Positions 16,915-24,376 of a stretch of DNA of 64,000 nucleotides are shown here, piece by piece (within the stretch, counting starts at the first letter, position 1; every line of letters begins with the position of its first letter). This stretch comes from an uncultured Lachnospiraceae bacterium (GTDB taxonomy: Bacteria > Bacillota > Clostridia > Lachnospirales > Lachnospiraceae): contig CAJTRA010000012.1 in assembly GCA_910578345.1 (NCBI GenBank), forward strand, positions 31,228-95,227. Reading direction: 5' to 3'. The position numbers were made by a program, and so were the translations under genes. The notes under the pieces were generated by a model that worked only from the letters and a program-made list of their open reading frames with translations, made no database searches and was not told where the DNA came from.

Positions 16915-17994
16915 ATGCTGAAAAGCAAAAGACAACTCGTTTGGTCCGCATGCCTCATTCTTTGTTTTAGTTTAACGGCTTTGATTAAGCTGGATGTCAG
17001 AGCGGATTCCAAGAAGGAATATTTAGATTCGTTGACCGTGGGAATCTCTCAGATTGTAGATCCAACGGCTGACTCGGTGAATGAGAAAGCAATCGAGGAG
17101 CTTACACAGATCTCGGAGGCCAGCGCCTCAGAACAGGAAGAAGAATCGGATCTGGTTATGGTCAATGTGCAGGTGGCGATGAACGTCCGGGCGGAGGCCA
17201 GCGAGGAATCCGATAAAGTCGGCGTATTGTACAAGGACTGCGGCGGCAGGATCCTGGAACGAAAAGATGGCTGGACCAGAATGAAAAGCGGTGATCTGAT
17301 CGGCTGGGCCAGCGATGAATATCTCCTGTTCGGTGAGGAGGCCAGGGCGATGGCAGATGATGTGGGGAATCTGATCGTTATGATTGAGACAGACACCTTG
17401 CGTGTACGCAGAGAGCCGGATTCTCAGGCCGAAGTTTTCGGACTGCTGGCCGAGGACGATGAGCTGGAGATGATCGAGTATGTGGATGACGATTGGATCA
17501 GTGTTGACTATGAAGGAGAGACTGGTTATGTGTCTGCAGAGTATGTGAATGTGGATTTCCATATCGATGCAGGAGAGACGCTGGCAGCCATCCGGGAGAG
17601 AGAAGAGGCGGAGCGTCAGGCTAAATTAAAGGCCAATCAGGGCGCCGTGGTCGTAGGCGGCGACGATACAAAGCTTCTGGCGGCATTAATCCAATGCGAA
17701 GCAGGAAGTGAGACTTACAATGGGAAGCTGGCCGTGGGTGCAGTCGTCATGAACCGTGTGCGCAGCGGGGCTTATCCGAATACGGTATCGGGTGTTATAT
17801 TTGCTTCCGGCCAATTCACACCGGCGCTGAATGGTAAGGTGGCCAGAGTCTATACGAACGGTAAGATTTCTGACAGCTGTTATGATGCGGCCAGGGCGGC
17901 GATCAACGGTGAGACGAATGTAGGAGGCGCGACACACTTCAGACGTGCCGGTAATCATGACGGAATCCAGATCGATAATCAGGTATTCTGGTAG
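16915..17994 (+). CDS. SH3-domain cell wall hydrolase, SleB/CwlJ type
   Basis: A 359-residue secreted protein. A signal peptide covers about residues 1-30 (KSKRQLVWSACLILCFSL, with a cleavable region ending near VRA). Two bacterial SH3 domains follow (about 75-140 and 150-215, each with MNVRAEA- or LRVRREP-type starts), which bind peptidoglycan. A basic linker leads to the C-terminal Hydrolase_2 domain (about 250-359), with catalytic Glu262 in QCEAGSETYNGKLAVGAVVMNRV. Spore cortex-lytic SleB has the same catalytic domain, but the strong vegetative-type promoter and SH3 domains suggest growth-related wall turnover here. The ATG at 16915 has GGAGG 9 bases upstream. Confidence 0.9.
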   Translation: MLKSKRQLVWSACLILCFSLTALIKLDVRADSKKEYLDSLTVGISQIVDPTADSVNEKAIEELTQISEASASEQEEESDLVMVNVQVAMNVRAEASEESDKVGVLYKDCGGRILERKDGWTRMKSGDLIGWASDEYLLFGEEARAMADDVGNLIVMIETDTLRVRREPDSQAEVFGLLAEDDELEMIEYVDDDWISVDYEGETGYVSAEYVNVDFHIDAGETLAAIREREEAERQAKLKANQGAVVVGGDDTKLLAALIQCEAGSETYNGKLAVGAVVMNRVRSGAYPNTVSGVIFASGQFTPALNGKVARVYTNGKISDSCYDAARAAINGETNVGGATHFRRAGNHDGIQIDNQVFW

Positions 17995-18075
17995 AATGAT
18001 AGTTGCAGGTTAGGATATAATATAGTAGAATATTTCGTATAGTATGACGGACAAGAGAGGAAGGAGTGAGTGCGA

Positions 18076-18534
18076 ATGGCTTTTCTGGCTAATATCAGTT
18101 TGACGATGTTCTGGCTGATCGTGCTTGTTGTGTTAGTGGTGATCGAGCTGCTGACAATGGGACTCACGACGATATGGTTTGCGGGCGGTGCACTGGTTGC
18201 GACGATCGCTGCAGTGTTTAACACACCATTTTTTGTGCAGGTCATCCTGTTCCTTGTGGTGTCAGTTGTGCTGTTATTCTTTACGAGGCCACTGGCGGTC
18301 AAGTATTTTAACAAAGACAGGGTCAGGACCAATGCGGAGAGTCTGGTGGGACGTCAGGCGATCGTGATCAGCGAGATTGATAATCTGCAAGGGATCGGTC
18401 AGGTGAACGTGGGCGGTATGGAATGGTCTGCGAGAACACGGATTGACGGCGTCAGGCTGCCGGTTGGCACAGTGACCACCATTTTGGGAATCAACGGGGT
18501 CAAGTTGATTGTCGAGGAGAGAAAAGGGGTATAA
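18076..18534 (+). CDS. NfeD-like membrane protein
   Basis: A 152-residue protein with an N-terminal membrane part (about residues 5-80, three to four helices) and a C-terminal OB-fold domain (GRQAIVISEIDNLQGIGQVNVGGMEWSAR), the layout of short NfeD proteins. NfeD partners stomatin-like SPFH proteins, and the next gene encodes exactly such a protein one base after this stop codon. The pair is thought to organise membrane microdomains. The ATG at 18076 is preferred, with AAGGAG 9 bases before; a GTG at 18070 is too close to it. Confidence 0.88.
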   Translation: MAFLANISLTMFWLIVLVVLVVIELLTMGLTTIWFAGGALVATIAAVFNTPFFVQVILFLVVSVVLLFFTRPLAVKYFNKDRVRTNAESLVGRQAIVISEIDNLQGIGQVNVGGMEWSARTRIDGVRLPVGTVTTILGINGVKLIVEERKGV

Positions 18535-18535
18535 T

Positions 18536-19456
18536 ATGGGTGGACTTATTGCATTCGTAGTAGTTTTGATTCTATTGGTACTGATCTTATTGTCGTGTAT
18601 CAAGATCGTACCGCAGGCAAATGCCTATGTGGTAGAACGTTTGGGCGCTTATCAGCAAACATGGTCGGTGGGACTTCATATCAAGGTTCCTTTTCTTGAT
18701 AAGGTGGCTAAGAGAGTTATCCTGAAAGAGCAGGTGGTAGATTTCGCGCCGCAGCCGGTGATCACGAAGGATAATGTTACGATGCGGATCGATACGGTCG
18801 TATTCTTCCAGATCACAGATCCGAAACTTTATGCTTACGGTGTGGAGAATCCGATCATGGCGATCGAGAATCTGACGGCCACTACACTGCGTAACATCAT
18901 AGGTGAGATGGAGTTAGACCAGACGCTGACATCCAGGGAAGTGATTAACACGAAGATGCGCGCGTCCTTAGATATTGCGACGGATCCCTGGGGAATCAAG
19001 GTAAACCGTGTTGAGCTGAAGAATATCATCCCGCCGTCGGCGATCCAGGATGCTATGGAGAAGCAGATGAAAGCGGAGCGGGAACGCCGTGAGGCAATCC
19101 TTCGGGCAGAAGGTGAGAAGAAGTCTACTGTCCTGGTAGCAGAGGGTAAGAAGGAATCTGCGATCCTGGAAGCGGAAGCAGAGAAGCAGTCGGCGATCCT
19201 TCGCGCGGAGGCACAGAAAGAGAAGATGATCCGTGAGGCTGAGGGTGAAGCTGAGGCGATCCTGAAGGTGCAGAAGGCTACCGCAGACGGTATCCGAATG
19301 ATCCGTGAGGCCGGTGCAGACGAAGCTGTGCTGAAGATCAAGAGCCTGGAAGCTTTCGAGAAAGCGGCAGACGGTCAGGCTACGAAGATTATTATCCCAT
19401 CGGAGATTCAGGGACTGGCGGGACTTGCCTCTTCGATCAAAGAAGTCTGGAAATAA
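18536..19456 (+). CDS. SPFH/band 7 (stomatin-like) membrane protein
   Basis: A 306-residue stomatin/prohibitin relative. One N-terminal membrane helix (about 3-24) anchors it. The SPFH domain follows (IVPQANAYVVERLGAYQQTW, then KDNVTMRIDTVVFFQITDP). Then comes a long coiled-coil region of repeated Ala-Glu-Gly-Lys/Glu blocks (REAILRAEGEKKSTVLVAEGKKESAI and similar). The C-terminus ends in a short hydrophobic oligomerisation segment (GLAGLASSIKEVWK). Such proteins form large rings at membrane microdomains and support membrane proteases. It is translated together with the NfeD-like protein: their stop and start are one base apart. Confidence 0.93.
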   Translation: MGGLIAFVVVLILLVLILLSCIKIVPQANAYVVERLGAYQQTWSVGLHIKVPFLDKVAKRVILKEQVVDFAPQPVITKDNVTMRIDTVVFFQITDPKLYAYGVENPIMAIENLTATTLRNIIGEMELDQTLTSREVINTKMRASLDIATDPWGIKVNRVELKNIIPPSAIQDAMEKQMKAERERREAILRAEGEKKSTVLVAEGKKESAILEAEAEKQSAILRAEAQKEKMIREAEGEAEAILKVQKATADGIRMIREAGADEAVLKIKSLEAFEKAADGQATKIIIPSEIQGLAGLASSIKEVWK

Positions 19457-19469
19457 AGCTGATCAATGC

Positions 19470-19500
19470 GGGGCGGTTCTTCTGAACCGTCCCTTCGTTT
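19470..19500 (+). terminator. Terminator after the nfeD/SPFH pair
   Basis: CGGGCGGTTC pairs with GAACCGTCCC around a four-base loop, followed by a T-rich TTCGTTTAT. It separates the pair from argF. Confidence 0.6.
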
Positions 19501-19535
19501 ATAAACTGTTACAGAAGAACACGAGGAGGTTTCAT

Positions 19536-20537
19536 ATGAACTTGACAGGACGACATTTTTTAAAGCTGTTGGATTTTACACCGGAAGAAATCCTGTATAT
19601 GCTGGATGCGGCAGCGGATCTGAAGGATAAGAAGAAGAGAGGCATTCCGGTAGATAGATATCGGGGTAAGAACGTGGCGCTGATCTTTGAAAAGACAAGC
19701 ACAAGGACCCGCTGTTCTTTCGAGGTGGCGGCACATGATCTGGGGATGGGGACGACATACTTAGATCCGTCGGGGTCCCAGATCGGCAAGAAAGAGAGTA
19801 TCGCAGACACGGCAAGAGTCCTTGGACGCATGTATGACGGGATTGAGTACCGCGGATACGGTCAGGACATTGTAGAACAGCTTGCGGAGTATGCCGGGGT
19901 TCCGGTATGGAACGGTCTAACCAATGAATTTCATCCGACACAGATGTTAGCGGATCTTCTGACGATCAGAGAACATTTCGGACACCTTCAAGGCATCCGA
20001 TTGACGTATATGGGAGATGCCCGCTATAACATGGGCAATTCTCTTATGGTGGCCTGTGCCAAGATGGGGATGCACTTTACCGCATGTACCACGAAAGCTT
20101 ATTTCCCGGAAGAAGCGCTTGTGCGTACCTGTGAGGAGATCGCGGATCAGACCGGCGGCAGTATCACTTTGACGGAAGACGTGGCGAAGGGAGCCAGCGG
20201 AGCGGACGTGATCTACACGGATGTGTGGGTTTCCATGGGAGAGCCGGCGGAAGTATGGCAGAGTCGGCTGCATGATCTGCTGCCTTATCAGGTGAACCGG
20301 CAGGTAATGACATATGCCGGTGAGAATGCAGTCTTTATGCACTGTCTGCCGGCTTTCCACGACTTACATACAGGCATTGGCAGGGAGATTCATGAAAGAT
20401 ACGGCGTTAACGAAATGGAAGTGACGGACGAAGTGTTTGAATCGGCGCAGTCCATTGTCTTTGATGAGGCAGAGAACCGGATGCATACGATCAAGGCTGT
20501 GATGGCCGTAACACTGGGAACTTATGAGATCGCTTAG
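19536..20537 (+). CDS. argF: Ornithine carbamoyltransferase
   Basis: A 333-residue enzyme joining ornithine and carbamoyl phosphate to citrulline, in arginine synthesis or the reverse arginine deiminase route. The carbamoyl phosphate motif STRTRC is at 55-60, NEFHPTQMLADLLTI follows, and the ornithine-side motif HCLPAFH is near 270. The start at 19536 has GAGGAGG 7 bases upstream; the frame extends upstream without a credible start. No other arginine gene is adjacent, so anabolic or catabolic use cannot be decided from context. It is followed at 41 bases by birA. Confidence 0.96.
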   Translation: MNLTGRHFLKLLDFTPEEILYMLDAAADLKDKKKRGIPVDRYRGKNVALIFEKTSTRTRCSFEVAAHDLGMGTTYLDPSGSQIGKKESIADTARVLGRMYDGIEYRGYGQDIVEQLAEYAGVPVWNGLTNEFHPTQMLADLLTIREHFGHLQGIRLTYMGDARYNMGNSLMVACAKMGMHFTACTTKAYFPEEALVRTCEEIADQTGGSITLTEDVAKGASGADVIYTDVWVSMGEPAEVWQSRLHDLLPYQVNRQVMTYAGENAVFMHCLPAFHDLHTGIGREIHERYGVNEMEVTDEVFESAQSIVFDEAENRMHTIKAVMAVTLGTYEIA

Positions 20538-20578
20538 AAAACGGGCCATGCACAGGATTATCAGAGGTAGTAGGCAAG

Positions 20579-21586
20579 ATGAAAACAGATAAATCAGATA
20601 TTTTGACATTACTCAGGAACAGTGAAGATTACCTGTCAGGACAGCAGCTCTGCGACCGCTTCGGCGTCACGAGAACAGCAGTCTGGAAGGTTATCAAACA
20701 GCTGAAAGAAGAAGGGTATCGGATCGAGTCTGTCTCCGGCAGAGGATACCGGCTGGTGGAAGGGCCTGCGGACCGGATGTCTGCCAGTGAGATCGCCAGC
20801 AGACGACAGACTGAGTGGGCGGGCCGGAAGCTGTATTATCTGGATGCCACAGGTTCAACGAATACAGATGCAAAACGCCTGGGAGAAGAAGGGGAACCTC
20901 ATGGAACCGTAGTAGTGGCAGATGTGCAGACGGCCGGGAAAGGACGCAGAGGCCGAAGCTGGCAGACACTGCCTGGGACAGCGCTTTCCTTTACCCTTCT
21001 GCTGCGGCCGGATTTCGCACCGGATAAGGCCTCTATGATCACGCTGGTCATGGCGCTGAGCGTGGCGGAGGCAGTGGAAGAGGTTAGCGGCACGTCGGCC
21101 GGGATCAAGTGGCCGAATGATATTGTGATGAACCGCAAGAAAATATGCGGTATGCTGACGGAGATGACGATGACACCGGAGATGGATGAGATCCAGTATG
21201 TTGTGGTGGGGGCAGGCATCAATGTCAATAATGCGAGCGCGGAGGAGTTTCAGGAAGAAGTGCGCAGCGTGGCTACCTCTTTACGGATGGAGACGGGACG
21301 GCAGTATAACAGGGCGGCGCTTTTGAATCAGACGCTTATGCGGTTTGAGGATAACTACGCGACATTTCTAAAGACGCTTGATCTGTCCGGCTTGAGGGAG
21401 CGCTATGAGAAACATCTGCTCAATCAGGGCAGCCAGGTCAGAGTGCTGGATCCTGCCGGTGAATATGTGGGAGTGGCAGAGGGAATCGACCTGAAGGGGG
21501 AACTGATCGTCGTGAGAGAAAATGGGGAGAAAACGCCAGTCTATGCCGGTGAAGTATCGGTACGGGGACTGTATGGGTATGTGTGA
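20579..21586 (+). CDS. birA: Bifunctional biotin ligase/biotin operon repressor
   Basis: A 335-residue BirA of the repressor type. The N-terminal winged helix (LSGQQLCDRFGVTRTAVWKVIKQLKEEGYRI, about 18-50) binds DNA. The central ligase domain carries the biotinyl-AMP loop GKGRRGRSW at about 119-127 and KWPND near 180. The C-terminal SH3-like domain ends GEVSVRGLYGYV. It attaches biotin to carboxylase carriers and, when biotin is plentiful, represses biotin genes. Its stop overlaps the start of the DUF6145 gene (ATGA type), and dusB follows, so the three form an operon. Confidence 0.94.
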   Translation: MKTDKSDILTLLRNSEDYLSGQQLCDRFGVTRTAVWKVIKQLKEEGYRIESVSGRGYRLVEGPADRMSASEIASRRQTEWAGRKLYYLDATGSTNTDAKRLGEEGEPHGTVVVADVQTAGKGRRGRSWQTLPGTALSFTLLLRPDFAPDKASMITLVMALSVAEAVEEVSGTSAGIKWPNDIVMNRKKICGMLTEMTMTPEMDEIQYVVVGAGINVNNASAEEFQEEVRSVATSLRMETGRQYNRAALLNQTLMRFEDNYATFLKTLDLSGLRERYEKHLLNQGSQVRVLDPAGEYVGVAEGIDLKGELIVVRENGEKTPVYAGEVSVRGLYGYV

Positions 21587-21927
21587 TGAATGATAAGAGG
21601 ATTGTGCTGTGCGGGGCAAATGCCTACGAGCAGAAATACTATTTCAATGAAAAGTTTGCAGGGATTCCGGAATCGATCAAAGAGGAGCTTCGGGTGATCT
21701 GCGTCCTGTTCACAGAAGAAGTGGGCGGCATCTTTACCATTGTTTTTGAGGAGGACGGTATGATCGTATTGGAGACGGATGCGGAGGAGGACGATCTGCT
21801 TTACGACGAGATCGGCAGCGGCCTGCTGGTGGGAGAAGTGCGCAGGAACAGACAGGAACTGTTAGAGTCGCTGCAGTTATATTACAGAGTATTCATTCTA
21901 CAGGATAAGACGGCGCTGGAAGAGTGA
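21586..21927 (+). CDS. DUF6145-type hypothetical protein
   Basis: A 113-residue acidic protein. It begins MNDKRIVLCGANAYEQKYYFNEKFAGIP and has conserved-looking LPDSIK/ELRVICVLFTEEVGG-like segments typical of the DUF6145 family, small proteins of Lachnospiraceae without known function. It has no membrane segment. The start overlaps the birA stop by one base, so translation is coupled. Its position between birA and dusB is one I associate with this family, so it probably belongs to a housekeeping operon. Confidence 0.8.
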   Translation: MNDKRIVLCGANAYEQKYYFNEKFAGIPESIKEELRVICVLFTEEVGGIFTIVFEEDGMIVLETDAEEDDLLYDEIGSGLLVGEVRRNRQELLESLQLYYRVFILQDKTALEE

Positions 21928-21954
21928 CTTTGGAGAGAAAGGCATAATAGCACA

Positions 21955-22926
21955 ATGGGAGAATTATTACACAAACTGACGATAGGCAATGTCACGTTAG
22001 GCAATAATATCATACTGGCACCGATGGCAGGCGTAACAGACCTGCCTTTTCGTTTGCTGTGCAGGAAACAGGGGGCGGGTTTGTGCTGTATGGAGATGGT
22101 GAGTGCAAAGGCGATTCTTTATAAAAACAGAAATACAGAAAGTCTGTTGGAGATCCATCCACAGGAAGGGCCGGTTTCCCTGCAGCTATTTGGTTCTGAC
22201 CCGAAGATCTTAAGCGAGATGGCGAAACAGATCGAGGAGAGACCTTTTGCCATTCTGGATATCAATATGGGATGTCCTGTACCGAAGGTGGTGGGAAACG
22301 GAGAAGGTTCTGCACTGATGAAGCAGCCGAAACTGGTGGAGGAGATCGTGAGCGCTGTGGTGAAAGCGGTCCATAAGCCTGTGACAGTCAAGATCCGCAA
22401 GGGATTTGACGATGCGCATGTCAATGCGGTAGAGATTGCCCACATAGCGGAAGCCTGCGGAGCCGCGGCTGTGATGGTGCATGGCCGGACGAGAGAGCAG
22501 TATTATGCGGGCGAGGCCGATTGGGAGATCATTGCCAGGGTGAAAGAACGGCTGTCAATCCCTGTGATTGGAAATGGAGATATCATAGACGGACCCAGTG
22601 CAGAAGCAGTCTTAAAACAGACGGGATGTGACGGTGTCATGGTTGGCCGGGCGGCAAGAGGAAATCCCTGGATCTTCCGGCAGATCGAGGCCTATCTGTG
22701 GGACGGTACGGTACTGTCAAGACCAGACAGGGAAGTGATCAAAGAAATGATCCTGCACCATGCGCAGTTACAGCTTGCCTGTAAGGGAGAATACACAGGA
22801 ATCCGGGAGATGCGCAAGCATGTCTCCTGGTATACCATCGGCATGCCTGGTTCCGCCAGACTGCGGCAGAGCATCAACATGGTGGAGAGCTTTGAGGAAC
22901 TTAATGAGCTGGTGGAACGGATGTGA
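21955..22926 (+). CDS. dusB: tRNA-dihydrouridine synthase
   Basis: A 323-residue flavoenzyme reducing uridines in the D-loop of tRNA. The FMN-binding TIM barrel starts with NIILAPMAGVTDLPFRLLCR. The catalytic Cys lies in INMGCPVPKVVGNGEGSALM. VMVHGRTREQYYAGEADW and GDGVMVGRAARGNPWIF complete the family pattern of DusB. The C-terminal RNA-binding helical part follows. It is expressed with birA and the DUF6145 gene, 27 bases downstream, after an AGAAAGG ribosome site. Confidence 0.94.
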   Translation: MGELLHKLTIGNVTLGNNIILAPMAGVTDLPFRLLCRKQGAGLCCMEMVSAKAILYKNRNTESLLEIHPQEGPVSLQLFGSDPKILSEMAKQIEERPFAILDINMGCPVPKVVGNGEGSALMKQPKLVEEIVSAVVKAVHKPVTVKIRKGFDDAHVNAVEIAHIAEACGAAAVMVHGRTREQYYAGEADWEIIARVKERLSIPVIGNGDIIDGPSAEAVLKQTGCDGVMVGRAARGNPWIFRQIEAYLWDGTVLSRPDREVIKEMILHHAQLQLACKGEYTGIREMRKHVSWYTIGMPGSARLRQSINMVESFEELNELVERM

Positions 22927-22973
22927 GAAAAGCAAACGGGTATTTTGCATAAAATTTGTGCATATACTGAGGT

Positions 22974-23780
22974 ATGGAACAGGAGACGATTGTTTATTAT
23001 TACCCAATGCCGGAGGATACGGCCAGATCAGATCATAGACATGCTGCCAGACGACACTGGTTTGCGGATGTTGTGCTTCCGTCCAGAATGGCGGTGAAGC
23101 AGGAAGCATTCTGTGTCCTGGGATGCGGGATTCCGCCTTATTATTACCGCCGCAGGCCTTGGAAAGCGCAGACGCTTTCTGCGGCCATGGAGACGGTGCT
23201 TGGTGTGGCCGAAGGTATGACGGATACTTATGTGCATCCGGCGGTCCAGGCGCTTCTGACAAAGGAGTACTGTGACAGGTGGCTGCCGCGCACAGGTACG
23301 ATCCAGATGTTAGGAAAGCACCTGCTTGCGGAGTATGCGAAAGAGAAGCTTATGCATAATGGTATGGTGACAGTGCTTCTGGGGCATCCTGCTGATACGG
23401 ACCGCCAGATGGAGATGACGTGGGAATTGTTGAAACCCTATTTGTCCAGAGTCAATCGGATGCAGATTTACTATGAGGAAATCGCCGGAGTGGATATCCA
23501 GGAGGAGTTACAGGAATATTTGGAAACTTATTATTATGAATACGGCCTTGTGCCGCAGTTTTGTAAACGCAGGGAGAAATGCGGCGGCGTGATTTTAGAC
23601 TATTGCGAACGGTTTCAATATCCGAAGATCATACCAGAGGGATGTGTCTATATCGACCTGACATCTGCCGGCGCAAAGGAGCAGATCTGCAAGAGAAAAG
23701 GCCTGTCGATTCCGTATGTATCACCGTTGAAATATCTTGACACTGTGGTAAAAAATAGTTATGATAGAAAAGTTATATAG
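22974..23780 (+). CDS. Hypothetical protein, 268 aa
   Basis: A soluble protein not recognised by family. It starts MEQETIVYYYPMPEDTARSDHRH and is rich in Tyr, Arg and Cys. Segments such as GMVTVLLGHPADTDRQMEMTWELLKPYLSRVNRMQIYYEE and CGGVILDYCERFQYPKIIPEGCVYIDLTSAG suggest an alpha/beta fold with an internal strand pattern. No membrane helix is seen. It lies 47 bases after dusB behind a TGAGG ribosome site and may be read from the birA-dusB operon. A TATACT at 22963-22968 is too close to the ATG to be a normal promoter. The function is unknown. Confidence 0.75.
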   Translation: MEQETIVYYYPMPEDTARSDHRHAARRHWFADVVLPSRMAVKQEAFCVLGCGIPPYYYRRRPWKAQTLSAAMETVLGVAEGMTDTYVHPAVQALLTKEYCDRWLPRTGTIQMLGKHLLAEYAKEKLMHNGMVTVLLGHPADTDRQMEMTWELLKPYLSRVNRMQIYYEEIAGVDIQEELQEYLETYYYEYGLVPQFCKRREKCGGVILDYCERFQYPKIIPEGCVYIDLTSAGAKEQICKRKGLSIPYVSPLKYLDTVVKNSYDRKVI

Positions 23781-23807
23781 CGGCATTCTGGAGGCCGCGG
23801 CGGCAGA

Positions 23808-23837
23808 TTGAAAAGAACATTATAAGGAAGACATAAT
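23808..23837 (+). promoter_or_regulatory. Probable promoter for greA-lysS
   Basis: TTGAAA at 23808-23813, an 18-base spacer and CATAAT at 23832-23837, followed 30 bases later by the greA start. Confidence 0.5.
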
Positions 23838-23867
23838 CAGTATTATAGAGAGAAAGGGAGCAATATC

Positions 23868-24350
23868 ATGCAGGAGAAGAAAAATATCTTGACTTATGAG
23901 GGACTTAGAAAGTATGAGGATGAACTGCACGATCTGAAGGTGGTCAAGCGCAAAGAAGTGGCGGAGAAGATCAAGGAAGCGAGAGAGCAGGGCGACTTGT
24001 CTGAGAATGCCGAGTATGATGCTGCCAAGGATGAGCAGCGTGATATTGAGGCGAGGATCGAAGAATTAGAGAAGATATTGAAGAACGCGGAAGTAGTCGT
24101 GGAAGATGAAGTGGATCTGGACAAGATCAATATCGGATGTCTGGTGAAGATACTGGATATGGAATTCAATGAGGAACTTGAGTATAAGATTGTAGGTTCC
24201 ACAGAGGCAAACAGCCTGAAAGGCAAGATCTCCAATGAATCCCCTGTCGGCAAAGCGCTGATCGGATGCAAAGTCGGCGATCTGGTGGAAGTGGAGACAC
24301 AGGCAGGCATGATCAAATATAAGGTGTTAGAGATCCAGCGGTCGAACTAA
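23868..24350 (+). CDS. greA: Transcription elongation factor GreA
   Basis: A 160-residue factor that enters the secondary channel of RNA polymerase and stimulates cleavage of backtracked RNA. The N-terminal antiparallel coiled coil (about 1-80) carries the acidic tip in NAEYDAAKDEQRDIEARI. The C-terminal globular domain contains GCLVKILDMEFNEELEYKIVG and SNESPVGKALIGCKVGD. Length is standard. It lies 26 bases upstream of lysS, a greA-lysS pairing that is frequent in Firmicutes, and the two are very probably co-transcribed. Confidence 0.97.
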   Translation: MQEKKNILTYEGLRKYEDELHDLKVVKRKEVAEKIKEAREQGDLSENAEYDAAKDEQRDIEARIEELEKILKNAEVVVEDEVDLDKINIGCLVKILDMEFNEELEYKIVGSTEANSLKGKISNESPVGKALIGCKVGDLVEVETQAGMIKYKVLEIQRSN

Positions 24351-24376
24351 GGAACAGAAGAATGGTGGAGGTCAAT

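Noticed and set aside
22963..22968. TATACT as promoter of the gene at 22974
   Set aside because: The transcript would start at the ATG itself. A leaderless gene with a good ribosome site is unlikely, and the dusB operon can supply transcription.
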